NCBI RefSeq assembly: GCF_034932105.1
Contig: NZ_JAYGIG010000008.1
Span: forward strand, 1 to 64,000
DNA length: 64,000 nucleotides
Source: Leptothoe sp034932105
GTDB taxonomy: Bacteria; Cyanobacteriota; Cyanobacteriia; Phormidesmidales; Phormidesmidaceae
Reading direction: 5' to 3'
Each line of letters begins with the position of its first letter. Position 1 is the first letter of the stretch. The translations under genes were made by a program, and so were the position numbers. This document shows positions 17,841-25,545 of the stretch, piece after piece. Under the pieces are notes generated by a model, which was not told the DNA's origin, did no database searches, and saw nothing but the letters and a program-made list of their open reading frames with translations.

Positions 17841-18575
17841 TTAAAACTTCTGTTTGTCGTAGCTTACGTTAATTTGGCTGGTGCCTTCGTATAGCCAATT
17901 CATCTTTTTAGGATCTAACCCCAGGTGATACATCACCTTGAGTAGTTGGTTGAGGGCCGCGTGTTTGTAAATGCCCCGTTCTTTGAAGCGGCGAGCGGAG
18001 GTAACGATGGTGCCCTCAGCCAAATGGGGCGGGCCAAACTGACTGAGGGCAAGGCTAAGGGCCGTATCTTCAAAAATATCCATGTCGGGCACGCCGCCGA
18101 TGGTCATTAAGGCGTCTCGGCGGGCAAAAATGCAGTGGTCTAGGTACAGAATCTGACTCAGGCGCGGTCGCTGGGTGGTGGAATACCAGGAGGTGAACCG
18201 CAGCAGCCAATGGTCCAGGTCGAAGCTGTGGCGAAATCCTCCCCAGATAGCGGTTTCATTGGCCATCACCTGACGGACTTGGGCCAGGGCGTCAGGGGGG
18301 AGCAGGGTGGCCGGATGATGCAGCAGAACGACATCCCCCTGGCTGGCTTCAATGCCGATGGTCAGCCGCTGGGCCCGATTGGTGGCATCGGTGTCAATCA
18401 ATTTAAAGTCGGATGCGGCGGGATGCTGGGTAATGACATCGTAGGTACCGTCCGTGCTAGGGCTCATGACGATGATTAACTGTTTGTCCCCCGGCTGTAG
18501 AACTAAATTATCCAAAATACCTGGCAGATAGCCGTGGCGAATTTCATTGAGGCAAGGCAGAACAACTGAAATCAT
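17841..18575 (-). CDS. TIGR04283-like GT2 glycosyltransferase
   Basis: The 244-aa protein starts at the ATG at 18573-18575 (MISVVLPCLNEIRHGYL). It follows the TIGR04283 pattern: PSTDGTYDV near the start, NRAQRLTIGIEASQGDVVLL, a HHPATLLPPDAL in place of the usual 'LHADT.LP', YLDHCIFARRDALMTIGGVP, DMDIFEDTALSLALSQFG, and IVTSARRFKERGIYKH. The His-rich replacement of the DxD-like metal site is notable, since the usual Asp is absent. The TIGR04282-like gene lies 4 kb away. It precedes recO by 32 bp. Confidence 0.78.
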   Translation of the reverse strand: MISVVLPCLNEIRHGYLPGILDNLVLQPGDKQLIIVMSPSTDGTYDVITQHPAASDFKLIDTDATNRAQRLTIGIEASQGDVVLLHHPATLLPPDALAQVRQVMANETAIWGGFRHSFDLDHWLLRFTSWYSTTQRPRLSQILYLDHCIFARRDALMTIGGVPDMDIFEDTALSLALSQFGPPHLAEGTIVTSARRFKERGIYKHAALNQLLKVMYHLGLDPKKMNWLYEGTSQINVSYDKQKF

Positions 18576-18591
18576 AGTCACCAATCATAGG

Positions 18592-18619
18592 CACCGATGA
18601 CACGTCACCGATGACAAGT
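18592..18619. repeat. 14-bp tandem duplication CACCGATGACAMGT
   Basis: Two consecutive 14-bp units, CACCGATGACACGT and CACCGATGACAAGT, are followed by a partial third (CACCGC). They lie directly upstream of the TIGR04283-like gene, in the spacer it shares with pgl. Confidence 0.75.
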
Positions 18620-18740
18620 CACCGCCCACAATAATACAAAGTCTATTAAGAGTAGCGGCGGGTCTCCCTAGCTGCGCTAGCGTTCAGAATAGGATGCTAA
18701 AACCGTCTCTGCAGTTTTTTAATGTAATTTCTGAGCCCCT

Positions 18741-19520
18741 ATGACCGTCGCCCCTCCCCAAAAGACCGCACCCACTGTGCATGTTTTTGCTGATAAGACT
18801 GCCCTGGTGGCCGCAGCGGCTGACCAGGTGATTGAACTGATGCGGGATGCGATCGCATCCCGTGGTCGCTGCAGCCTAGCCCTCTCCGGGGGCAGCACCC
18901 CCAAACCCATCTACCAAGCCATCGCCCAGGCCGATCTCCCCTGGGACAAAATCTATGTGTACTGGGGCGATGAGCGCTATGTCCCAGCCACCCATGCCGA
19001 CAGCAATGCCAAAATGACCTATGAAGCCTGGCTCAGCCATGTCGCCATCCCGGCTGACAATATTTTCCCGGTCCCCACCGACACAGATTCCCCCCAAACC
19101 ACTGCTGACCAATATCAGCAGACCTTAGCCAGCAGCTTTGGCACCACCCTCCCCGACACCCCACAGTTTGACATCATCCTGCTAGGCATGGGTGACGATG
19201 GCCATACCGCCTCGCTATTTCCCCATACGGCGGCCCTCAATGAAACCGAGCGCTGGATCACCGTGGGCCAAAAAGACGAGCAGCCCAGAATCACCTTTAC
19301 CGCCCGGCTGATCAACCAAGCCCGGCAAGTAATGTTTTTAGTGGCCGGAGCCAGCAAGCAAGCAGCCCTATCCCAGGTATTTGCCGCTGACGCCGACAGT
19401 GCCACCTATCCATCCCGCCTGATTGCCCCAAAGGGCGAATTACGGTGGTTACTCGATGCGGATGCTAGCCACGGATTACCCACCACCGTCGAACGTACGG
19501 TCCATCAGTTAACTCCCTGA
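18741..19520 (+). CDS. pgl: 6-phosphogluconolactonase
   Basis: The 259-aa protein is a DevB-type 6-phosphogluconolactonase, which hydrolyses 6-phosphogluconolactone in the oxidative pentose phosphate pathway. Signatures are SLALSGGSTPKPIYQAI, WDKIYVYWGDERYVPATHAD, SNAKMTYEAWL and ILLGMGDDGHTASLFPHT (the 'GMGxDGHTASLFP' active-site motif). Length is normal for the family. It stands alone on the plus strand. A G/C-rich run just beyond the stop may serve as a weak terminator. Confidence 0.93.
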   Translation: MTVAPPQKTAPTVHVFADKTALVAAAADQVIELMRDAIASRGRCSLALSGGSTPKPIYQAIAQADLPWDKIYVYWGDERYVPATHADSNAKMTYEAWLSHVAIPADNIFPVPTDTDSPQTTADQYQQTLASSFGTTLPDTPQFDIILLGMGDDGHTASLFPHTAALNETERWITVGQKDEQPRITFTARLINQARQVMFLVAGASKQAALSQVFAADADSATYPSRLIAPKGELRWLLDADASHGLPTTVERTVHQLTP

Positions 19521-19758
19521 GGAATCCCCATGGAAAACTCCCCAGTTGTGCGATTACAGGGAAGATACCCCCAAATCCCACGGGCAATCCCCTAATGCCC
19601 TTACATAGCTGGGGGGGCAGCCCCTTTGTTTCCTCAAACCCTTAGACATGCCAGGATACGGAACAAAGTCAAAGATTACCTATACTTCTACCAACCGATC
19701 GACAGAAAACCTCCGAAACCGTGTAGTTTATACATGAGCTAGCGTAAACCTGACCGCT

Positions 19759-20667
19759 ATGATTATTTGCCCAAACTGCAACTATCAGAACCCAGAAGCA
19801 GCTTCGCAATGCGAAGCCTGCTATACCCCCCTGCCCTCCCTCATAATCTGCGCCAACTGTGGAGCCAAGGTGCAGGCAGATGCGAGCTTTTGTGGTCAGT
19901 GTGGACATAGCCTAGCCAATCAATCCGCTTCAGCAGTGGCTCCGGCAACGCCATCGGCCCCTCGGGTGGCCCCGTCGACAGCAGCCCCTCCGACGGCCCC
20001 ACTGCCCTTTGAGCCCATGATGGCCCCTACAAGCCCGATGCCCCCAGCAGCCTCCACACCGCTTTACAGTGGCTCATTAGACCTGGTGGAACCCGAACCG
20101 CTGGTGCCCCCAGAGCCCCTGCCCATTAGCTCGCCACCGATTAGCTCGCCGCCGCCACCTTTACCGGCCGATCCCAGCCCGGCAACCCTGCAATCGGCGG
20201 TTGATATCTATAGCTCACCTCCCATTACCACCCAGCCCACCGTCGCTGAAGTCAATGCATTTGAAGTGGGTGCCCCTGAGGGGAACATCCCTGAAGGGAA
20301 CGCCCCCAACCTGACCGTTCCTCAAACCCAAATCCAGAGCTTCACCGCCAAGTTGCTCCATGTGCAAACAAACTCCACCATCGAGTTACCCGTTGAGCTC
20401 AATCTGTTACATATTGGTAAGCCCAACGACCGCATTCCACCTGATATAGACGTATCTGGTTTTCCAGAATCAGAAATTGTGTCTCGCGTTCATGCAAATA
20501 TCCGTATTGAGGGCGATGTCCACTATATTGAGGATGTCGGAAGTTCCAATGGTACGTACATTAATAACTTGCCACTCGCTGCAGGAAACCGCCATCGCTT
20601 GCGCCCTGGAGACCGCATCGCCCTTGGAAAAGGTGATAAGGTAAGCTTTATTTTTCAACTTGCATAG
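19759..20667 (+). CDS. double zinc-ribbon, proline-rich, FHA-domain protein
   Basis: The 302-aa protein has two N-terminal zinc ribbons (Cys 4, 7, 18, 21 and 31, 34, 45, 48). A Pro/Ala/Ser-rich linker of about 150 residues follows, then a C-terminal FHA domain (about residues 205-300) with the phosphothreonine-binding motifs ESEIVSRVHANIRIEG and VGSSNGTYINNLPL. FHA domains bind phosphothreonine peptides, so this protein is probably a reader of Ser/Thr kinase signals. It opens a three-gene plus-strand cassette: a second FHA protein begins 82 bp downstream, followed directly by an LRAT/PspA-like protein. Domain calls are firm; the pathway is inferred. Confidence 0.88.
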   Translation: MIICPNCNYQNPEAASQCEACYTPLPSLIICANCGAKVQADASFCGQCGHSLANQSASAVAPATPSAPRVAPSTAAPPTAPLPFEPMMAPTSPMPPAASTPLYSGSLDLVEPEPLVPPEPLPISSPPISSPPPPLPADPSPATLQSAVDIYSSPPITTQPTVAEVNAFEVGAPEGNIPEGNAPNLTVPQTQIQSFTAKLLHVQTNSTIELPVELNLLHIGKPNDRIPPDIDVSGFPESEIVSRVHANIRIEGDVHYIEDVGSSNGTYINNLPLAAGNRHRLRPGDRIALGKGDKVSFIFQLA

Positions 20668-20749
20668 GGGTCAAAGGATACCTCCCTTGACCATTTGATT
20701 GTCACTTCTGCGCTGCCATCCCTGTAAGATTGCCCTTCGATGTACTAAC

Positions 20750-21238
20750 GTGATTACCCTATCGCTACTCCACCCGCAGAATAAAAAGCCTATCCAGTAT
20801 TGGACTTTTGAGGAAAAACAAGACATCATTCGGATTGGCCGTTCTACGGACAATGATGTGGTTCTTTACAGTGCCGTTGTTTCTCGACATCACCTGGAAA
20901 TTCATAAAGGGGTAGAGGGTTGGGCCATTCAGAGTCTGGGTACCAACGGCACCTATTTAGATGGCAAGCGGATCAAAAATGTTACAGCTGAAGATGGCCT
21001 GGTGGTTCGGTTAGCGCGGTCTGGTCCCAACCTAAAAATCACCATCGAGCAGCCCGAGAAATCCTCTGCGGCTTCGATCAAAGAGCTATTGGCTCGGCGC
21101 AAACAGCCTCAGGTTGGCCACTCCTTGCCTGAGCAATCCGTTGGCACTGACTTAGACGTGATCAAAACAGATATTCGGGATACCACATCTCACAAAACCA
21201 ATCCCGACCCAATGGATAACGGCAACGGGCTTGCTTAG
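20750..21238 (+). CDS. FHA-domain protein
   Basis: The 162-aa protein is nearly all one FHA domain, from a GTG start at 20750 (VITLSLLHPQNKKPIQYW); earlier starts would add an unlikely Cys-rich leader. The pThr pocket residues are visible: IRIGRSTDNDVVLYSAVVSR, HHLEIHKG and LGTNGTYLDGKRI. About 60 flexible residues follow. Its TAG stop is directly followed by the ATG of the LRAT/PspA-like gene (no spacer), so the two are very likely co-translated. The domain call is firm; the biological role is unknown. Confidence 0.87.
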   Translation: MITLSLLHPQNKKPIQYWTFEEKQDIIRIGRSTDNDVVLYSAVVSRHHLEIHKGVEGWAIQSLGTNGTYLDGKRIKNVTAEDGLVVRLARSGPNLKITIEQPEKSSAASIKELLARRKQPQVGHSLPEQSVGTDLDVIKTDIRDTTSHKTNPDPMDNGNGLA

Positions 21239-21961
21239 ATGGCCAGAGGTGATCAGATCTATGTGATGCGGGATGTGATGGGGGTGCCTTACCAGCACCA
21301 TGGGATTGACTGTGGGGATGGCAGTGTTATTCACTATCGCAAGGTGGGTACGGCCACCATTGCCCGTACCAGTGCTGCAGCTTTTGCTCGCGGCAATCCG
21401 CTATACACCCTGCCCCAGTCGGTATCGTTTATCCCCGATGTGGTGCTCAACCGGGCTGAAAGTCGCCTGGGGGAACAGCGCTACAACTTATTTTTTAATA
21501 ACTGCGAGCATTTTGCCAACTGGTGTAAAACGGGTAATAACGTGAGCCTTCAGCTCGATAATTTTGGGCTGCAGTTAGAACAGATCAAGTTGCCCGGTGG
21601 ATTTACTCGGCAGGCAGCCCAGCAGGAGACACCCCAGGCAATTTTGGAGTTATTTGCTAAGGCGTTGGATAATATTGCGATCGCAACCAGCACCCTCCTC
21701 CCCGACTACCAACAGGCCCGGGCCGATGGCGAAAAGTGGAAACAAGTTGCCCAGGCTGCCCTGGGTCGAGGCCGTGAAGACTTAGCCCGAGCGGCGCTCC
21801 ACAAACGTCACGCTGCCCAGAAAAAAGCCGAGGCCATCCAAGCCCAGCTGCAAGACCTTTCAGACCTACAAATCTCCATCCAAACGGACCAAACCCTGGC
21901 CCTAAAACGGTTAGCTGAAGACAGCCCCCTCTCTATTAGTCTTTCTTCACAGAAAATATAA
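21239..21961 (+). CDS. LRAT-like (NlpC/P60-type) hydrolase fused to a PspA-like helical segment
   Basis: The first about 110 of 240 residues match the lecithin:retinol acyltransferase fold: YQHHGIDCGDGSVIHY (catalytic His 20/21 and His 32) and LFFNNCEHFANWC (nucleophile Cys 89). LRAT-like enzymes act on acyl-lipids or amide bonds. Residues about 155-215 resemble the core coiled coil of PspA/Vipp1: GEKWKQVAQAALGRGREDLA then RAALHKRHAAQKKAEAIQAQ, close to the 'WEKKA.LAL.KG.EDLAREAL..K' pattern of that family. The gene abuts the FHA gene stop. The combination suggests a membrane-acting enzyme under FHA-read phosphorylation control. The LRAT call is strong; the PspA similarity is by eye. Confidence 0.82.
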   Translation: MARGDQIYVMRDVMGVPYQHHGIDCGDGSVIHYRKVGTATIARTSAAAFARGNPLYTLPQSVSFIPDVVLNRAESRLGEQRYNLFFNNCEHFANWCKTGNNVSLQLDNFGLQLEQIKLPGGFTRQAAQQETPQAILELFAKALDNIAIATSTLLPDYQQARADGEKWKQVAQAALGRGREDLARAALHKRHAAQKKAEAIQAQLQDLSDLQISIQTDQTLALKRLAEDSPLSISLSSQKI

Positions 21962-22387
21962 GATCAGAATAGATCATCCCGTAGGAATGGTAACCTCTGC
22001 CCACCCAGGTCTCGCACGATATGCCAATCTGCTGAGGCCTTCTGCAGATTGCACCGCCCATCTTGCATTTGTTAGGTTTTTGCTAGGTTAATTAAAACAA
22101 TGGATATCTCTGAAAGTATTGAATTGCAAGAGCTAACCTAACTCGCAAATGGCCTAATGCACCAGAACATTTGCTACAGCAGCTGTTATCTCTAACTTTT
22201 AGCAAGCACCTATGGTGCGAACTATGGTGCAGGGCTATAACCAGAAATATGAACCAGAAGTCAGCATAGCAAGAGTTTGAGGCCATGGGTGCCAGTCAAC
22301 TTATCGATCCCATGGTCACAAATTAGGATTGTAATTCACCAATAATACAGACAGTGTCATCCAGCGGATGACAACAGGAGGCATCTC
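21962..22387. other. 426-bp spacer between the LRAT gene and the ABC exporter
   Basis: No gene is seen. An 8-bp perfect hairpin (CAATCTGC / GCAGATTG, 22025-22032 and 22044-22051) lies 65 bp after the LRAT stop and may end that transcript, although no T-run follows. A 7-bp hairpin GTCATCC-AGC-GGATGAC at 22356-22372 ends three bases before the AGGAGG ribosome-binding site of the exporter and could affect its translation. Confidence 0.5.
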
Positions 22388-24196
22388 GTGGGCAAGTTAC
22401 TCAACATTCTTCAATACTATCGACAATATTGGCTGATCACCGTATTTAACGCGGCTGCTATGGGAACGTTCGAAATCATTGATTTGTTCGTGCCCTATGC
22501 CATTGGCCAAATCCTCAATGTGCTCTCCCAACAACCCTTAGACAAGCCCCTAGAGAGTTTAATTTCTGTTGTGGGTCAATTATTTAAACAACCCATTACC
22601 CCAATGTTCTCTCTGTTTGTTTTAGTGGGGCTGGTGGGCTTGATCTCAGTCGGTCGGGCTCCGATTCAGCCCTGGATTGGTGCCTGGTTTAACTGGGATA
22701 CAGCCTTACGGGCTCGACGGGACCAGGCTAACCGCGCCCTAGCCAAAATCTTGACTCTGCCCCTAGAGTTTTATGACGAAAACAACCCGGGCCGCATTGC
22801 CGCCCGGGTGGCCAAAGGATTAGCCAATTACACCTGGAGCTATCCAGAAATTGTTGGTCAGTTTTTGCCAAAAATCGTCCGTTTATTGGGGATTTTTGTG
22901 GTAATTGCGTTTCTAGACTGGTCGATTGCCTTGGTTGTTTTGGGATCGTTGGCCATCATTATCAGCTACAGTCTTGTTCGCCTCAAAGGATTATCCTATC
23001 AAGAGGAAAAACTGGATGAATACATGGAAAATACCGAGAGCCGCACCTCGGAAATTATTACCAACATTAAGACGGTAAAGGCGTTCGCGACAGAAATGCG
23101 CGAGCTAAAACGTCAGCAACAGCGACTGAATCGAGAGTTTAAGGTGGTGGACTATCGGATCCATTTGGGCTACGTCAAGCTAGGCACCTGGCAGCGCACC
23201 ATTGTTCAAACCTGTACCTTTGGAGTGCTGGCCCTCACCCTGTGGGCAACGCTACAGGGGAGTATTTCCCTAGGACACTTTATTACCATTCTCACCCTGT
23301 CTAGCATGGCCTATGCCGAGGTGGATCCGATCTGTAGCCTGGCGGAAATGTTTGTGCGGCGCTATGGTGCCATGGTTCGGTTCCAGGAGTTTATGGCTTT
23401 GCCAGCGGGCATGGATGCGGGACAGCTCACGGACGATGTCCCCGACTACCGGTTTACGGGCAAGGTACATTTCAGTCAGCTCACCTTTGGCTATATCCCC
23501 GATAAACCCGTGCTCAAGGATATTGAGCTGTTGATTCAACCCTGTCAGACAGTAGCTTTGGTGGGGCGTTCGGGGTCGGGTAAGTCGACGCTGGTCAAGC
23601 TGCTCTTCCGCTATTTTGAGCCCCAAAGGGGTGCCATTTTGGTGGATGGTCAGGATCTGCGGCGTTTGGACATTACGGGCTATCGGCGGCGATTGGCAAT
23701 TGTTCACCAGGAGGTGGATATTTTCAACGGCACGCTGATGGATAACTTGCTCTATGGCTGTCCAGAGGCCACGGTGGAGCAGGTGCAGGCGGCTTGTAAG
23801 ATTGCCCAGGCCCACGACTTTATTCAGCATATGCCCCATGGGTATTTGACTACCGTGGGGGAGCGGGGGGTGCGGCTATCTGGCGGTCAGCGACAGCGGA
23901 TTGGCATTGCGCGGGCCTTAGTCATGGAGCCAGATGTACTGGTGTTTGATGAGGCAACATCTAGTTTGGACTATGAGTCAGAACGTGCGATTCAGGTGGC
24001 GATGCGATCGCTATTTGGTACCCGCACGCTGATCATCATTGCTCACCGGCTAAGCACTGTCCGTGAGGCGGACCAAATTGTGGTGCTCGACGAAGGTCGC
24101 ATTAGCGAAGTGGGCAGCCATGATGAGCTGCTGACCCAAGGTGGTCTCTATCAGCGGTTGCACCAGTTACAAGAAACAGGAGAATTATTGGCTTAG
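22388..24196 (+). CDS. ABC exporter, fused permease-ATPase (MsbA/LmrA-like)
   Basis: The 602-aa half-transporter starts at GTG 22388, chosen because of the AGGAGG 8 bases upstream. Six membrane helices (about residues 15-310) include the coupling region LTLPLEFYDENNPGRIAARV. The nucleotide-binding domain has Walker A VGRSGSGKSTLVKL, Q-loop IVHQEVDIFNGTL, signature VRLSGGQRQRIGIARAL, Walker B VLVFDEATSSLD and H-switch IIAHRLSTV, all intact. It should work as a homodimer and export lipid or hydrophobic compounds. A strong hairpin follows the stop. Confidence 0.9.
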   Translation: MGKLLNILQYYRQYWLITVFNAAAMGTFEIIDLFVPYAIGQILNVLSQQPLDKPLESLISVVGQLFKQPITPMFSLFVLVGLVGLISVGRAPIQPWIGAWFNWDTALRARRDQANRALAKILTLPLEFYDENNPGRIAARVAKGLANYTWSYPEIVGQFLPKIVRLLGIFVVIAFLDWSIALVVLGSLAIIISYSLVRLKGLSYQEEKLDEYMENTESRTSEIITNIKTVKAFATEMRELKRQQQRLNREFKVVDYRIHLGYVKLGTWQRTIVQTCTFGVLALTLWATLQGSISLGHFITILTLSSMAYAEVDPICSLAEMFVRRYGAMVRFQEFMALPAGMDAGQLTDDVPDYRFTGKVHFSQLTFGYIPDKPVLKDIELLIQPCQTVALVGRSGSGKSTLVKLLFRYFEPQRGAILVDGQDLRRLDITGYRRRLAIVHQEVDIFNGTLMDNLLYGCPEATVEQVQAACKIAQAHDFIQHMPHGYLTTVGERGVRLSGGQRQRIGIARALVMEPDVLVFDEATSSLDYESERAIQVAMRSLFGTRTLIIIAHRLSTVREADQIVVLDEGRISEVGSHDELLTQGGLYQRLHQLQETGELLA

Positions 24197-24205
24197 GACT
24201 GTTTT

Positions 24206-24250
24206 GGTAAGCGTCTCATCAGAGATAAACCACTTGATGGGACGCTTACC
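24206..24250 (+). terminator. probable terminator of the ABC exporter gene
   Basis: Arms GGTAAGCGTCTCATC (24206-24220) and GATGGGACGCTTACC (24236-24250) pair over 15 bases with one U-G wobble. The hairpin starts 10 bases after the stop codon. A T-rich stretch follows within 30 bases but not immediately. Confidence 0.6.
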
Positions 24251-24324
24251 TGTTGCTGAAACACTTTTCTTTTTATCTTGATTACTGACCGATGTCAGCA
24301 CTCGTCTTGAAAGAGAGAAAAGGG

Positions 24325-24983
24325 CTATAGTCGAGTCTTGGGAACAGAACATACTAGGCGAAAACCATAGGTGTTGTTGCGGCTGTTGGGCGTATTGTTG
24401 TAGCAGCGAGCGGATTTAGGAGCACTTTTATAATTCTCATGCCAATGATCTTGACACCACTCTCACACATTGCCATGCATGTCATACAAATCAAATTTAT
24501 TGGCAGGAAAACTCCCTACAGCTGTTGTCTTTTTTCGATATTGTCCTTTTTCACTATTCTTGTAGCTGACAAAACTCCACCGTCCCAAACCCATTCACCT
24601 GTTCCACCGGCAAATCATTCCCTTTGAACTGAGACGGCTCAGACTCCAGGTCTATGTCTACCTTCTTCAACTTGGCAACAGCCTGCCATTGAGCTTGAGT
24701 AACCAGATACTTCCCCCATCCGAGTCCCATCCGGTTCCGTCACCGTCAGCCAGGTTTTTCCAATGATCACCAGCACCACCAGGCACCGACTAACCGCTTG
24801 GTCCAAATATTCCGCAAAATCCACCCCAAACAGGATGCTATCCACATCCTTAAACCCATGAGCCCGACCAAATTCACTTTCCAATCGGTCATAAATGCAG
24901 CCAGTTTCAGCAATGCTGTCACTGCGACGATAAGAATCGGAGGAACCCCCGAGCAATCGGTTTGGCGATTTACCAAAAGCCAA
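24325..24983 (-). pseudogene. decayed TIR-domain / formylglycine-generating-enzyme (SUMF1) fusion gene
   Basis: Read on the minus strand, 24983-24720 encodes a TIR-like domain (DSYRRSDSIAETGCIYDRLE, HGFKDVDSILFGVDFAEYLD, VVLVIIGKTWLTVTEPDGTR). From 24709 the reading continues in another frame as the FGE/SUMF1 domain (YLVTQAQWQAVAKLKK, GNDLPVEQVNGFGTVEFCQL) up to a stop at 24554-24556. A third frame follows with DLYDMHGNV-stop-EWCQDHWHENY and YNNTPNSRNNTYGFRLVCSV, ending at 24325. The lesions are at least two frameshifts, a TGG-to-TGA change in the conserved NVWEW motif, loss of the middle of the FGE domain and of the GSW region, and a damaged N-terminus. TIR-FGE fusions are common in cyanobacteria; this copy is dead. 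Confidence 0.85.
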
Positions 24984-24990
24984 GAATGCA

Positions 24991-25029
24991 GGTTAGCGGT
25001 GCGTAACGCTGCGCTTACAGCACCCTACA
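24991..25029. repeat. remnant of a common cyanobacterial GTAGGGTGC...GCACC repeat
   Basis: Read on the minus strand this is a GTAGGGTGC stretch, then TAAGCGCAGCGTTACGCACC. It resembles the widely scattered cyanobacterial repeat that pairs GGTGCGT with ACGCACC around a GC-rich core. It lies at the 5' end of the decayed TIR-FGE gene. Confidence 0.45.
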
Positions 25030-25263
25030 AAACCACATTCCAAAATGGTGCCATTAACAATCTCATGCCAATTCAACACACACTACAACTTCGGTGCCTA
25101 TGCATAAGTACGCCTCAACATGCGTAGTGTTTAAATCACATAGTTATGTAATGAAACAATTATCTTTAAATTTTGTACAAATATATGCGACGCTACAGCA
25201 ATTTTTGAAAAGACTGGGCATCGTAGGTGTAGTCAGTGAGTCATCCACAGAATGCGACGACCT

Positions 25264-25545
25264 ATGAAAAAATTGCTTAACATTTTACCTTTAGAACAGA
25301 GCGCTCAGTGTGGCCTTTGCCAAGACACCCTACTGCGCCACATTAACCAAAGCAGAATATTTTGGTATTGCCCTAGCTGTCGCCAAGAAATGCTCTGCGA
25401 AGGGCAACCCACGGGTTCTCTCCAACCCACTGTATCCCTCGAACCCGCTGTAGATAGCTGCCTCAGTCAAGCGGCAGCCCCCCAGCACAAACTAACCAAA
25501 AAAGTGGCCGACCGCTTCAGGCGAGTCGGCATTCAGGCCAGTTAA
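25264..25545 (+). CDS. small conserved hypothetical with treble-clef-like Cys pairs
   Basis: This 93-aa protein runs from the ATG at 25264 (MKKLLNILPLEQSAQCGLC); an in-frame ATG 12 bases earlier also exists. It has two CxxC pairs (CGLCQDTLLRH and YWYCPSCRQEM-like FWYCPSCRQEM) spaced as in a small zinc ribbon, then a flexible Pro/Ser-rich middle and a basic helix (KLTKKVADRFRRVG). The pattern is familiar from other cyanobacteria but has no named function that I know. Its stop overlaps the stop of convergent pepA by 4 bp. Confidence 0.7.
   Translation: MKKLLNILPLEQSAQCGLCQDTLLRHINQSRIFWYCPSCRQEMLCEGQPTGSLQPTVSLEPAVDSCLSQAAAPQHKLTKKVADRFRRVGIQAS

Noticed and set aside
22092..22286. 64-aa minus-strand frame before the ABC exporter
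   Set aside because: Cys/His-rich chance translation in AT-rich DNA, no ribosome-binding site, overlaps the exporter's upstream region.
24439..24627. 62-aa plus-strand frame opposite the TIR-FGE relic
   Set aside because: It is the complement of recognisable FGE sequence on the other strand.
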